Source: Paenibacillus paridis (lineage in GTDB: Bacteria > Bacillota > Bacilli > Paenibacillales > Paenibacillaceae). From it: DNA of 53,155 nt. Below the pieces are notes generated by a model. That model was not told where the DNA came from. It saw only the letters and a program-made list of their open reading frames with translations, and searched no databases. The stretch spans positions 1-53,155 of the forward strand of contig NZ_VCIX01000084.1 of NCBI RefSeq assembly GCF_006345825.1, written 5' to 3'. Made by a program: the position numbers and the translations under genes. Within the stretch, counting starts at the first letter, position 1. Each line of letters opens with the position of its first letter. This document shows positions 27,811-41,125 of this stretch, piece after piece.

Positions 27811-28021
27811 AAATTGTATAAGGTGTAGGTCAACAAGCTGGAAAGGCTATTGTTTCTGCGGATATTTATAGGAACGGTTTACTGATAAGCCAGTACCTTC
27901 CGTCATTTGAAAATAGTCGCAAAAATTATTATATGATAATTAAGTTTCTAAAGCAAGGGGAGTTGTAAAATTAAATTTGTGAAAAATGTGACCGTAATCG
28001 TTTTCATGAGCAAAACTGCTC

Positions 28022-28050
28022 TTGCTTCCTTCGCTTATTTCCGATAAACT
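28022..28050 (+). promoter_or_regulatory. possible cggR-gapA promoter
   Basis: TTGCTT and TAAACT are 17 bases apart and lie immediately upstream of the CggR operator, the arrangement expected for the cggR operon. The -10 is weak. The rest of the 333-base gap after tRNA-Arg shows only a small GAGCA/TGCTC hairpin and no gene. Confidence 0.5.
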
Positions 28051-28055
28051 AAAGG

Positions 28056-28091
28056 TGGGACTTGAAATGATACCGCGGGACATTATCAGTC
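28056..28091. promoter_or_regulatory. CggR operator
   Basis: Two direct half-sites, TGGGAC-n6-TGAT and CGGGAC-n6-AGTC, are separated by 4 bases. This spacing equals that of the B. subtilis CggR operator (CGGGACn6TGTCn4CGGGACn6TGTC). It lies 53 bases before cggR and would give fructose-1,6-bisphosphate-relieved autorepression of the glycolytic operon. Confidence 0.85.
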
Positions 28092-28143
28092 CAACGTAGG
28101 TTGAACCGAATACGCTATAGGCCGATGGAGTGAAGGATGAGAG

Positions 28144-29193
28144 ATGCGTCAGATCGTTGAACTGCAGCAGCAGCTTGTACCGGATCTGCTCGACGTCATG
28201 AAGAAACGGTATTCGATATTGCATCGAGTGATGCTGTCGGATTTAATCGGGCGTCGTACGCTGGCGTCGGCATTATCGATGACGGAGCGAATGCTTCGGG
28301 CGGAGACCGATTTTCTGAAAACGCAAGGCCTGCTCGAGATTCATTCGGGGGGCATGCGAATTAGCGATTCAGGCAAGCAATTATTAGAACAGCTCGAACC
28401 CTTCTACAAGACCATGTTCGGCTTATCCGAATTGGAAGAAACGATCCGCAGCCATTACGGCTTGACACAGGTCGTCATTGTAGCAGGTGATTCGGAGATT
28501 TCCGCACAGACGAAGCGAGAGCTGGGTCGTGCCGGAAGCCAGGTGCTCAGCAAGCTAATGCAGCCAAGCGACGTTGTGGCTGTTACAGGCGGAACGACCA
28601 TCGCGCAGTTGTCGAGCCAACTGAATAGCTCCTCGCAGCTTAATACGAATCTATTCGTACCGGCCAGAGGCGGCCTAGGAGAGAGCTTGGACTATCAGGC
28701 CAATACCATTGCTTCTATGATGGCAAAGCGCACAGGAGGGCAATACAGGCTTCTGCACGTACCTGACCATCTAGGGCAGGAAGCATTTGCCTCCATCATG
28801 CAGGAACCGAACATTAAAGAGATTGTGGATGTTATCCGCAGTGCTCGCATCGTCGTACACGGAATCGGGGATGCTATGGTGATGGCAAGGCGCAGGCGGC
28901 TGGATCAACAAATTATAGACGCCATGGAAGCGGAAGGTGCGCTCGCAGAATCCTTCGGGTTTTATTTTGACCGGAAAGGCGCGGTCGTGCACAAAATGCA
29001 GACGGTGGGGTTACGGCTAGAGGATATTGTTAACACTGAAGTTGTTATCGGCGTAGCCGGCGGGAAGAGCAAAGGCGAAGCTATAGCGGCGATTATGCGC
29101 TTTGGGCATAACGATGTTCTCATCACAGACGAAGCAGCAGCTTTAGAGATGGTAGCCTTAATCGAGCAAGAGAAAAGCAATGCGGAATCATGA
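28144..29193 (+). CDS. cggR: central glycolytic genes regulator
   Basis: CggR (349 aa) is a SorC/DeoR-family repressor of the gapA operon, inactivated by fructose-1,6-bisphosphate. The N-terminal winged helix (about residues 25-75, SDLIGRRTLASALSMTERMLRAE) is followed by the sugar-phosphate-binding domain (VVAVTGGTTIAQLSS and GIGDAMVMARRR). The operator just upstream supports autoregulation. The ATG at 28144 follows AAGGATGAGAG. gapA begins 88 bases after its stop. Confidence 0.95.
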   Translation: MRQIVELQQQLVPDLLDVMKKRYSILHRVMLSDLIGRRTLASALSMTERMLRAETDFLKTQGLLEIHSGGMRISDSGKQLLEQLEPFYKTMFGLSELEETIRSHYGLTQVVIVAGDSEISAQTKRELGRAGSQVLSKLMQPSDVVAVTGGTTIAQLSSQLNSSSQLNTNLFVPARGGLGESLDYQANTIASMMAKRTGGQYRLLHVPDHLGQEAFASIMQEPNIKEIVDVIRSARIVVHGIGDAMVMARRRRLDQQIIDAMEAEGALAESFGFYFDRKGAVVHKMQTVGLRLEDIVNTEVVIGVAGGKSKGEAIAAIMRFGHNDVLITDEAAALEMVALIEQEKSNAES

Positions 29194-29269
29194 TGATTTG
29201 CTATCAGCAGCTTATACGTAACTGGCAAAACATCTTGAAATATATAAAATAATCTTTTAAATCGCTTAG

Positions 29270-30286
<1,017 letters not shown>

Positions 30287-30365
30287 GCAAAGAAGGCGGA
30301 CGGACCGCGGCTTTCGCGCATGCGGAGCAGAGGTCTATGGTTTGCGGCTTCTAGAGTCGTAAATC

Positions 30366-30408
30366 ATGAGGGCGTTTCTTCTTTGAAGGAACGCCCTTCT
30401 TTTTTTTG
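30366..30408 (+). terminator. terminator between gapA and pgk
   Basis: AGGGCGTT and AACGCCCT form a perfect 8-base stem with a 13-base loop, then a long T-run. It would let gapA be expressed above pgk-eno; partial read-through is likely since the downstream genes share the pathway and no strong promoter was seen ahead of pgk. Confidence 0.88.
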
Positions 30409-30455
30409 TCCTATATCTATACCGTTTCATACCAATTATCCGGGAGGTTTCATTG

Positions 30456-31640
30456 ATGAATAAGAAAAGTGTACGTGATGTTGCAGAGCTGGCTGGTAAA
30501 CGGGTATTTGTTCGCGTTGATTTCAACGTGCCGCTCGAAGATGGTAAAATTACAGATGACAAACGTATCCGCGAAACGCTTCCAACGATTAACTTCCTAA
30601 TCGAAAAAGGCGCTAAAGTTATTCTTGCAAGTCACTTGGGCCGTCCGAACGGTCAAGTGGTTGAAGAGCTTCGCCATACGGCTTCTGCAGCTCGTCTATC
30701 CGAGCTTCTTGGCAAGCAAGTAACTAAAGCTGACGAAGCAATCGGCGAAGCGGTAGAAGCGCAAGTAGCGGCTTTGAACAACGGCGACGTTTTGCTTCTT
30801 GAAAACGTACGTTTCTACGAAGGCGAAGAGAAGAACGATCCGGAATTGGCAAAAGCATTTGCTAAGCTTGCTGACTTGTTCGTTAACGACGCTTTCGGCG
30901 CTGCTCACCGCGCGCATGCATCGACAGAAGGCATTGCTCATATTCTTCCAGCTGTATCCGGCCTTCTTATGGAGAGAGAGCTTGAAGTACTAGGCAAAGC
31001 TTTGAATAACCCTGAGCGCCCTTTCACAGCTATCGTAGGCGGCTCCAAAGTGAAAGACAAAATCGCGGTTATCGACAAAATGTTGGAAATTGCCGACAAC
31101 GTCATCATCGGCGGCGGCTTGTCTTATACCTTCTTCAAAGCGCAAGGCCACGAAATCGGCAAATCGCTCGTAGACAATAGCAAGCTTGATCTTGCTCTTG
31201 AGTTCATCGAGAAAGCTAAAAAGCTTGGCAAAAACTTCTTGATCCCTGTCGATATCGTAGTTACTGACGATTTCAGCGCAGACGCTAACACGCAAATCGT
31301 TGACGTAGACAGCATTCCTGCTGATTGGGAAGGCATTGACATCGGACCTAAAACACGCGAGCTTTATGCTGACGTGATCAAAAACTCCAAGCTGGTTGTT
31401 TGGAACGGGCCGATGGGCGTATTTGAAATCGAGCCATTCTCGCATGGTACACTAGCCGTTGCTAACGCATGTGCGGAAACAACAGGCTACACAGTGATCG
31501 GCGGCGGCGATTCCGCAGCAGCGGCTGAGAAATTCCACCTGGCTGACAAAATGGACTTCATCTCGACTGGCGGCGGCGCTTCCCTTGAGTTCATGGAAGG
31601 CAAAGTGCTTCCAGGCGTTGTAGCTCTTAACGATAAATAA
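30456..31640 (+). CDS. pgk: phosphoglycerate kinase
   Basis: Pgk (394 aa) makes ATP from 1,3-bisphosphoglycerate. Motifs are [10 protein letters not shown] near the N-terminus, [11 protein letters not shown], and the C-terminal nucleotide loop [14 protein letters not shown]. The ATG at 30456 is 8 bases after GGAGG; a TTG one codon earlier is possible. Highly biased codon use. 40 bases separate it from tpiA. Confidence 0.97.
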   Translation: MNKKSVRDVAELAGKRVFVRVDFNVPLEDGKITDDKRIRETLPTINFLIEKGAKVILASHLGRPNGQVVEELRHTASAARLSELLGKQVTKADEAIGEAVEAQVAALNNGDVLLLENVRFYEGEEKNDPELAKAFAKLADLFVNDAFGAAHRAHASTEGIAHILPAVSGLLMERELEVLGKALNNPERPFTAIVGGSKVKDKIAVIDKMLEIADNVIIGGGLSYTFFKAQGHEIGKSLVDNSKLDLALEFIEKAKKLGKNFLIPVDIVVTDDFSADANTQIVDVDSIPADWEGIDIGPKTRELYADVIKNSKLVVWNGPMGVFEIEPFSHGTLAVANACAETTGYTVIGGGDSAAAAEKFHLADKMDFISTGGGASLEFMEGKVLPGVVALNDK

Positions 31641-31668
31641 TAGCTCTACCCAAATAACATATTTTTGA

Positions 31669-32439
<771 letters not shown>

Positions 32440-32440
32440 T

Positions 32441-35301
<2,861 letters not shown>

Positions 35302-35320
35302 TACGCGTGAAGCGTGTAGG

Positions 35321-35360
35321 AAAGAAGGGTATGCCCCAGGGCATACCCTTCTTTTTCTTT
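35321..35360 (+). terminator. terminator after eno
   Basis: AAGAAGGGTATGCCC pairs perfectly with GGGCATACCCTTCTT over a two-base loop, flanked by A- and T-runs. Strong rho-independent terminator. Confidence 0.93.
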
Positions 35361-35432
35361 ACAGGCATAGAACACTTATAAACGTAGGACATTAAGAGCA
35401 GAAAAAGCATGAATCGATTAGGCGGTGCTCGG

Positions 35433-36200
35433 ATGGCAAAACCAGTGATAGGCCTTCAATTGTATTCCGTTAGAGACCAGACAGAAATTGATTTTCTAGG
35501 CACATTAGAGAAAGTGGCCAAAATCGGCTATACAGCCGTCGAATTTGCGGGTTATTTTAAAACGCCGGCCATTGAACTGAAAAGCAAACTGAAGGAGCTG
35601 GGACTAACGGTTCCTTCAGTTCATGTGCCCATTAACTTCAGCAATACGAAGCAGATGGAATCGGATTTTGCGGGACAGATCGAATATGCGAAAGAGCTAG
35701 GCGTGTGCTACATTATTACGCCGTGGGGGCCGCTGCCGGAGCAGCCAACTATGGATAACGTGAAATATTTAACGGATGTGCTGACGAAGTGCGGGAAGCA
35801 AGTAAAGGACGCGGGGATGAAATACGGTTATCATAATCATGATTTTGAGTTTAAGCTGGTCGAAAAGCAGCCTATCATTGATCTTGTCCTGAAGCAGGTG
35901 CCTGCGGAACTGATGGTGATGCAGTTTGATTTGGGCTGGTTGCACATGGCCGGATATAAAGCAGCCGATTATTTACAAAAACATAAAGGAAGAGTGCCGC
36001 TTGTGCATCTCAAGGATTTTTCCAAGGGCAGAAAGGATGCAGAGCTTGGAAAGGGCGAGGTTGGTTATGAGCAGCTGTTAAGCACCGCCGATCTATCTGG
36101 CATAGCCTGCATGATCGTGGAGCAGGAGCAGTTTGAATGCGGATCGCTTGAGAGCGCGAAAAATAATTATGTGTTTTTGCAATCGCTTGGGTTTGCATAA
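35433..36200 (+). CDS. sugar phosphate isomerase/epimerase (AP-endonuclease 2-like TIM barrel)
   Basis: A 255-aa xylose isomerase-like TIM-barrel protein. Typical segments are GLQLYSVRD at the start, GYTAVEFAGYF, YHNHDFEF (metal-binding His region), MQFDLGWLHMAG and VPLVHLKDFSKG. The family includes inosose, hydroxypyruvate and allulose isomerases or epimerases; the substrate here is unknown. The start is uncertain: an ATG at 35409 lacks a good ribosome site, while the ATG at 35433 has only a weak AGGCGGTG but gives the usual family N-terminus. It stands alone between eno and secG. Confidence 0.8.
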   Translation: MAKPVIGLQLYSVRDQTEIDFLGTLEKVAKIGYTAVEFAGYFKTPAIELKSKLKELGLTVPSVHVPINFSNTKQMESDFAGQIEYAKELGVCYIITPWGPLPEQPTMDNVKYLTDVLTKCGKQVKDAGMKYGYHNHDFEFKLVEKQPIIDLVLKQVPAELMVMQFDLGWLHMAGYKAADYLQKHKGRVPLVHLKDFSKGRKDAELGKGEVGYEQLLSTADLSGIACMIVEQEQFECGSLESAKNNYVFLQSLGFA

Positions 36201-36223
36201 TGCTGGCATTGTGGCTTGTCCTA

Positions 36224-36252
36224 TTGTAATTTGTGCCCAGCTATGGTACACT
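36224..36252 (+). promoter_or_regulatory. secG promoter
   Basis: TTGTAA and TACACT are 17 bases apart, 46 bases before the secG start. Confidence 0.65.
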
Positions 36253-36297
36253 CGATTTACGTGTTTTTACGGAGCTCCTATGCTGGAGGTGGAATAA

Positions 36298-36534
36298 ATG
36301 GAAATCTTATTGAAGATCGTGCTCGTTATATTTTCTGTCGGCCTAATTGCTGTCGTATTGTTGCAAAAAGGTAAGAGTGCAGGTTTGTCCGGAGCAATCA
36401 CGGGCGGCGCTGAGCACCTGTTCGGCAAACAGAAAGCGCGCGGTTTGGATTTGTTCTTGCAGCGTTTGACAGTTGTTCTTGCAGTTGGCTTCTTTATATT
36501 GGCGCTTGTTGTTTCTTACTTCGTAAAACAATAA
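36298..36534 (+). CDS. secG: preprotein translocase subunit SecG
   Basis: SecG (78 aa) is the small non-essential subunit of the SecYEG channel. Two hydrophobic segments (about residues 2-21 and 55-75) flank the conserved loop [30 protein letters not shown] precedes the ATG. Its place before rnr and smpB is conserved in Bacillales. Confidence 0.95.
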   Translation: MEILLKIVLVIFSVGLIAVVLLQKGKSAGLSGAITGGAEHLFGKQKARGLDLFLQRLTVVLAVGFFILALVVSYFVKQ

Positions 36535-36549
36535 CTGACACACACGCAG

Positions 36550-36576
36550 AAAGCGAGGATATTCCTCGCTTTTTTT
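36550..36576 (+). terminator. terminator after secG
   Basis: AAAGCGAGG and CCTCGCTTT form a perfect 9-base stem with a 5-base loop, then a T-run. Confidence 0.92.
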
Positions 36577-36704
36577 GTATTTTCAACAGATTCGCGGATG
36601 CGGGGCTTCCATTTCGTGTATACTACATGGTATATGGAAATCTATCAACCTGCTGCAAATGACGCCAGAGCGCATGGGCAGGTTTATGAGGAGAAAAAAT
36701 TATA

Positions 36705-39700
36705 ATGATCAACTACGAGCAGGAACTGCTTGATTTTATGAGAGAAACGGCTTACAAGCCGATGACGTACCAAGAGCTGGAGAAGCATTTTGGTATCGTA
36801 GATGCAGCGGAGTTTAAGGAGTTCCTTAAACTGCTGAATCAATTGGAGGACTCGGGAAAAATCATTCGTACGCCTAACGACCATTATGGCGTGCCGGAAC
36901 GGATGAACTTGCTGCGCGGCAAGCTGCAATCGCATGCCAAAGGCTTTGGGTTCCTAATCCCGGACGAGAAGGACCACGGGGATGTGTATTTGCATGCGAA
37001 TGATTTGAAGAGCGCGATGAATGGAGACACCATCCTTGTTCGTGTTACGACAAGAAGCGAGCATGGCGGCCGTATGGAGGGTGAGGTTGTGCGCATCGTT
37101 GAGCGCGCAGTCACGCAGATTGTCGGAACGTTCGAGGATCACGATGTCTATGCTTTCGTTGTGCCGGATGACAAACGGATTAACCGGGATATTTTTATTC
37201 CGAAGGGTGGCTACCAAGGAGCTGTATCCGGCCAGAAGGTAGTCGTGAAAATCGTTTCCTATCCGGAAGGCCGTTCGGCGGCCGAAGGGGAAATTGTCGA
37301 AATTTTGGGACATAAGAATGACCCGGGCGTAGATATCCTGTCCATCATTCGCAAGCACCAATTGCCGGAAGGCTTCCCGGAAGAAGTCATGGCCGAAGCG
37401 GAAGCTGCGCCTGACTCCATTACCGATGATGAGATTATCCAGCAGGGTAGACGCGACTTGCGTGGAGAGGTTATCGTGACGATTGATGGCGAGGATGCCA
37501 AGGATTTGGACGATGCGGTCCATGTGAAGCGCCTGGAGAACGGCAATTATTTGCTAGGAGTTCATATCGCTGACGTAGGCTACTATGTAAGGGAGAATTC
37601 GCAGCTCGATCAAGAAGCCTATCAGAGGGGCTGCAGCGTTTATTTGGTTGACCGCGTTATTCCGATGCTACCGCACCGCCTATCGAACGGGATCTGCTCG
37701 CTCAATCCACAGGTTGACCGCCTGACGCTGTCATGCGAGATGGAATTCGATGCGGATACTCTAAAACGAGTGCGTCACGATGTGTTCACGAGCGTCATCC
37801 GTACGAAAGAGCGGATGACCTATACGAACGTAAAAAAAATACTGACGGCGAGCGAAGAAGAGCCGCAAACCGAGCTCAAAGAGCGTTATGCGGATTTACT
37901 GGATACTTTCACCCTGATGGAAGACCTTGCCATGCGTCTTCGCTCGAAGCGGATGAAGCGCGGTTCGATTGATTTTGACTTTCAGGAGTCGAAGGTCATT
38001 GTAGATGATAAGGGCAAAGCGGTAGATATTATTAAACGCGAGCGTTCCGTAGCCGAGCAAATCATCGAGGAGTTCATGTTGGTCGCTAATGAAACGGTTG
38101 CCGAGCATTTTCACTGGCTCCGGGTTCCGTTCCTTTACCGGATTCACGAGGATCCTACTCAGGAAAAGCTGCTGAACTTTGTGCAATTTGCAGCTAACTT
38201 TGGCTATACCGTTAAAGGCAAGGGCAACTCGATTCATCCGAAGGCGCTGCAAACACTGCTTGAGGACATTCGCGGCACGAAGGAAGCGACCGTGATCTCA
38301 ACGGTCATGCTTCGTTCAATGAAGCAGGCGAAATATGATGCGGAGAGCCTTGGGCATTTCGGCCTTGCCGCCGAATTCTACTCCCATTTCACATCGCCGA
38401 TTCGACGTTACCCGGATCTAGTAATTCACCGGGTCATTCGTGAGGTGCTAGAAGGCAAAGGCCAACTGACTCAAGCGCGTCATGAAGCATTGACGGCAAG
38501 GATGCCGGAAATTGCGCAGCATTCCTCCGAGCGCGAACGCGTAGCGGTAGATGCAGAGCGCGATACCGAGCAGCTTAAGAAATGTGAATTCATGTTGGAT
38601 AAGGTCGGCGAAGAGTTTGAAGGCATCATTAGCAGCGTAACGAGCTTCGGCATGTTCATCGAGCTGGACAATTCCGTGGAAGGCTTGATTCGTTTGAGTG
38701 ATATGTCGGACGACTACTACAACTTCCATGAGCAGCATATGATTTTGGTCGGCGAGCGGACTTCGAAAATATACCGGATTGGCGATGAAGTAAAAATTCG
38801 CGTGACTCGCGTCAGCATGACGGAGCATACGATTGATTTTGAGCTTGTGGATATGAAGCCGCGCAGCGGCAAGGGCATTCCAAGCAGCTTCGGCGGCAAG
38901 AAGCGCGGCGGCTTCGGCGAACGCGCCGGAAGCAGCGACCGTGGCGGTCGCGGTGGCAAAGGCCGCGGCGAAAGCTCGGATGGCCGAAACCGTGGCGGCA
39001 AAGGGCAAGGCGGTACAGGTCGCGGAGGCAGCGGATCTGGTGTAAGCGCGGATGACCGGAGTCGTGGTGGGAATGAACAAAACAGCGCGGGTCGCGGAGG
39101 CAGTGGACCTGGAGCAGGTGCGGATGGCCGGAGTCGTGGCGGGATTGAACAAAACGGCAAGGGCAGCGCGGGCGGCCGCGGTGGCAAGGGCCGCGGCGGG
39201 AAAGGGCGCCGCGACAGCTTTAGCAGCGGAGTCGACCGCAGCGTAGTCGGCATTGTCGAGCAAGCCAACCCGTGGCGGATCGATGCCCCTGATAGCGGGC
39301 GCGGCGCCAAGCGGCGCGGCCGGGGTGGCGCAGGCGAAGCCGGCGCTGGCGTAAGCGGCGGCGGAAATGCGCCGGCGGAGCGTGGGCTAGGGCAAGAGGC
39401 GAATACGTCGCCGGGCCAAGGCAGTGAGCAGTCGCGCGCAGGCGGACGCGGCGGGCGCACGGATATGTGGGGCCTGCCCATCCGCAGCAGCGGCGGGCCA
39501 GGCGGCAATGGCCGCGGTGGAGCCGGGAAGTGGCGGAACGAGGGTAGTGGCGGAGGCGCTTCGAAGCGGAAGCGTACTTCGGAGAGCGGCGTGTTTAACG
39601 GGGAGCAAAGTGCTGCTGCTCCTATAGTAGAAGGTAGCGCTGCAAGCCCTGAGAAAAGCAAGCGGAAGAGGAAAAACAAGAGCGGTGGCAACGCTACAGC

Positions 39701-39728
39701 GGCCTTCGTTCGCAAAAACGGCAAATAG
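36705..39728 (+). CDS. rnr: ribonuclease R with long RGG-like C-terminal tail
   Basis: RNase R is a processive 3'-5' exoribonuclease that degrades structured RNA and, with tmRNA, faulty mRNAs. At 1007 aa it is much longer than the B. subtilis enzyme (about 780). In order: an N-terminal winged helix (about 1-70), cold-shock domains (about 70-230), the RNB catalytic domain with TIDGEDAKDLDDAV near residue 261, and an S1 domain (about 635-715). From about 720 to the end comes a low-complexity tail of Gly, Arg, Ser and Lys, including three 24-residue tandem repeats (residues 748-819) that each start GRGG, and ending in lysine-rich SKRKRKNKSGG. GAGGAG precedes the ATG at about 11 bases. smpB and ssrA lie downstream. 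Confidence 0.95.
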   Translation: MINYEQELLDFMRETAYKPMTYQELEKHFGIVDAAEFKEFLKLLNQLEDSGKIIRTPNDHYGVPERMNLLRGKLQSHAKGFGFLIPDEKDHGDVYLHANDLKSAMNGDTILVRVTTRSEHGGRMEGEVVRIVERAVTQIVGTFEDHDVYAFVVPDDKRINRDIFIPKGGYQGAVSGQKVVVKIVSYPEGRSAAEGEIVEILGHKNDPGVDILSIIRKHQLPEGFPEEVMAEAEAAPDSITDDEIIQQGRRDLRGEVIVTIDGEDAKDLDDAVHVKRLENGNYLLGVHIADVGYYVRENSQLDQEAYQRGCSVYLVDRVIPMLPHRLSNGICSLNPQVDRLTLSCEMEFDADTLKRVRHDVFTSVIRTKERMTYTNVKKILTASEEEPQTELKERYADLLDTFTLMEDLAMRLRSKRMKRGSIDFDFQESKVIVDDKGKAVDIIKRERSVAEQIIEEFMLVANETVAEHFHWLRVPFLYRIHEDPTQEKLLNFVQFAANFGYTVKGKGNSIHPKALQTLLEDIRGTKEATVISTVMLRSMKQAKYDAESLGHFGLAAEFYSHFTSPIRRYPDLVIHRVIREVLEGKGQLTQARHEALTARMPEIAQHSSERERVAVDAERDTEQLKKCEFMLDKVGEEFEGIISSVTSFGMFIELDNSVEGLIRLSDMSDDYYNFHEQHMILVGERTSKIYRIGDEVKIRVTRVSMTEHTIDFELVDMKPRSGKGIPSSFGGKKRGGFGERAGSSDRGGRGGKGRGESSDGRNRGGKGQGGTGRGGSGSGVSADDRSRGGNEQNSAGRGGSGPGAGADGRSRGGIEQNGKGSAGGRGGKGRGGKGRRDSFSSGVDRSVVGIVEQANPWRIDAPDSGRGAKRRGRGGAGEAGAGVSGGGNAPAERGLGQEANTSPGQGSEQSRAGGRGGRTDMWGLPIRSSGGPGGNGRGGAGKWRNEGSGGGASKRKRTSESGVFNGEQSAAAPIVEGSAASPEKSKRKRKNKSGGNATAAFVRKNGK
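38946..39161 (+). repeat. three 72-base in-frame tandem repeats in rnr
   Basis: Units at 38946-39017, 39018-39089 and 39090-39161 each encode 24 residues on the plan GRGG-x(8)-D-x-R-x-RGG-x(6). Units two and three are closest to each other; unit one is more diverged. The pattern suggests growth of the tail by unequal crossing-over or slippage. Confidence 0.85.
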
Positions 39729-39737
39729 AAAATAATG

Positions 39738-39777
39738 GCGGCGATTTCCGTTCCGATACAGAATTGGAAGTCGCCGC
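39738..39777 (+). terminator. stem-loop after rnr
   Basis: GCGGCGATTTCC and GGAAGTCGCCGC pair with one mismatch and a 16-base loop, nine bases after the rnr stop. No T-run follows, so termination there may be poor. Confidence 0.5.
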
Positions 39778-39816
39778 GAACTGGGCAAAATGGGAAAATA
39801 TATTTAAGCTCGTCAC

Positions 39817-39845
39817 TTGCATTTTAATTCTGGGTATAGTACACT
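39817..39845 (+). promoter_or_regulatory. probable csp promoter
   Basis: TTGCAT and TACACT are exactly 17 bases apart, 142 bases upstream of the cold-shock gene. The resulting long leader would include the hairpin at 39871-39933. A second, weaker candidate (TTGTTT at about 39932 with an AT-rich -10 near 39956) lies after that hairpin. Confidence 0.6.
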
Positions 39846-39870
39846 CTAATCAATCGATAATATGAACCTG

Positions 39871-39933
39871 AATTCACATATTGAAAAGGGTGTCATTATA
39901 GTCATGAAACCCTTTCCAATGTGTGAATTTTTT
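39871..39933 (+). promoter_or_regulatory. 21-bp hairpin with U-run in the csp leader
   Basis: Arms 39871-39891 and 39909-39929 pair over 21 bases with only two non-Watson-Crick positions, around a 17-base loop, and are followed by T-residues to 39933. This has the form of an intrinsic terminator placed between a good promoter and the csp ribosome site. Either it is the distant terminator of rnr, or it is a conditional terminator or temperature-responsive leader of csp. Confidence 0.7.
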
Positions 39934-39987
39934 GTTTAAAGACAAACCAGGCGCATATTAATATTATTTTTTTGGAGGTTTTTACAC

Positions 39988-40188
39988 ATGCAACAAGGTA
40001 CAGTTAAATGGTTTAACGCAGAAAAAGGTTTCGGCTTTATCGAAGTTGAAGGCGGCAACGATGTATTCGTACATTTCTCCGCAATCACTGGCGAAGGCTT
40101 CAAAACTCTTGAAGAAGGACAACGCGTAGAATTTAACGTTGTTCAAGGCAACCGTGGACCACAAGCAGAAAACGTTGTAAAGCTGTAG
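39988..40188 (+). CDS. csp: cold-shock protein, CspA family
   Basis: A 66-aa OB-fold RNA chaperone. RNP1 (KGFGFIEV) and RNP2 (VFVHF) are intact, and the N-terminus [10 protein letters not shown] is typical. It binds single-stranded RNA and relaxes structure in the cold or during growth. The ribosome site TTGGAGG is strong, and the leader is long and structured. It stands between rnr and smpB, a position without csp in B. subtilis. Biased codon use suggests high expression. Confidence 0.95.
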   Translation: MQQGTVKWFNAEKGFGFIEVEGGNDVFVHFSAITGEGFKTLEEGQRVEFNVVQGNRGPQAENVVKL

Positions 40189-40206
40189 TAGCTTACGAAC
40201 GTTAAT

Positions 40207-40246
40207 AAAACCGCCTTTAGCCTTCGGGCTGAGGGCGGTTTTTTTG
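40207..40246. terminator. bidirectional terminator between csp and cutC
   Basis: AAAACCGCCTTTAGCC pairs with GGCTGAGGGCGGTTTT over a TTCG loop, with T-runs in both readings. It can end csp (plus) and cutC (minus), which converge here. Confidence 0.93.
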
Positions 40247-40266
40247 TACGCGAAAATATCTTAGTT

Positions 40267-40989
40267 CTAAAGGAATGGCTCTAAGGCTTGGCGTGCTTGC
40301 ATCACGAGAGAACCATCTATAGGCGAGTGTATACCTCCGGTTCTAACTCCTGTTCCAAGATGTACGGCACTTGCTCCTGTTGCCGATATGAAGTCTGGGA
40401 GGGATGCAACGGAAAGCCCGCTGCCAGGCATAATGGTTATGCCACGACCGCTGCTTAGCTCAATCAGGCTTTTGATTTGGCCAACCGCATCTAACACACT
40501 AGGCTGTCCTCCAGAGGTTAATATCCATTTGATTTGGGGATACTTCATGAGTGTAAATAATGCTTCTTCTTGATCGGCCGCTTCATCAAAGGCCCGATGA
40601 AAAGTAACAGGGCGGTCACCAGCAGCCTCCAGCAATCTCTCCAAGCTAGAGGTGTCAATCATGCCATGCGCGTCCAGCGTGCCAAGAACAAAAGCGTGGA
40701 CGCCTAGAGAGCGCATTTTTGCTATTTGCTTGACCATTTCGCTAAGATCAGCCTTGTCATATACAAAGGAACTGCTATGTGGTCTGACCATCGCATGTAC
40801 GGGAATCATTTTAGGGTTAGAATTGGTTTGTTCAAGCTTTTTCAAAGCATCAAGCACAGAGGTGATTTGTGGCTCGCTGGGGCTAAGACCGCCCTGATCA
40901 AAAGCAGAGATAAGCTCTACGCGATCTGCGCCGTGGGTGACAGCTGTAACCGCTTCATCCGCTGTCGTAGCAATGATTTCAAGAAGCAT
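40267..40989 (-). CDS. cutC: CutC family protein
   Basis: CutC (240 aa) is a TIM-barrel protein once linked to copper homeostasis; its real biochemical role is unsettled. Family segments are ADRVELISAFDQGGLSPS near the start, IPVHAMVRP, GVHAFVLGTLD, TFHRAFDEAAD, ILTSGGQPS and IMPGSGLS. The ATG at 40989 follows AAAGGAG; an upstream in-frame ATG at 41031 has none. The only minus-strand gene between rnr and ssrA, it breaks the usual rnr-smpB adjacency. Confidence 0.92.
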   Translation of the reverse strand: MLLEIIATTADEAVTAVTHGADRVELISAFDQGGLSPSEPQITSVLDALKKLEQTNSNPKMIPVHAMVRPHSSSFVYDKADLSEMVKQIAKMRSLGVHAFVLGTLDAHGMIDTSSLERLLEAAGDRPVTFHRAFDEAADQEEALFTLMKYPQIKWILTSGGQPSVLDAVGQIKSLIELSSGRGITIMPGSGLSVASLPDFISATGASAVHLGTGVRTGGIHSPIDGSLVMQARQALEPFL

Positions 40990-41043
40990 GGCTATTCTCC
41001 TTTTGGATATCAGGCTTTCGGATAGGAGCACTTGAGCGCCGCC

Positions 41044-41072
41044 TTGATTTCCGTTCTTAAAGTTGTTACAAT
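41044..41072 (+). promoter_or_regulatory. smpB promoter
   Basis: TTGATT and TACAAT are 17 bases apart, 53 bases before smpB, in the gap between it and the divergent cutC. Confidence 0.65.
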
Positions 41073-41125
41073 GAACTCCAATAGTGCAACCACTATTTTA
41101 GCTTATTTGAGTCGAGGTGACTAGC

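Noticed and set aside
38448..39263. Second long minus-strand frame inside rnr
   Set aside because: Alanine-rich antisense shadow of the same low-complexity region and S1 domain.
38717..39724. Long minus-strand open frame of 335 codons, proline-rich
   Set aside because: It is the antisense image of the Gly/Arg-rich RNase R tail (GGC/CGC codons read as Pro/Ala). It has no ribosome site and no family resemblance.
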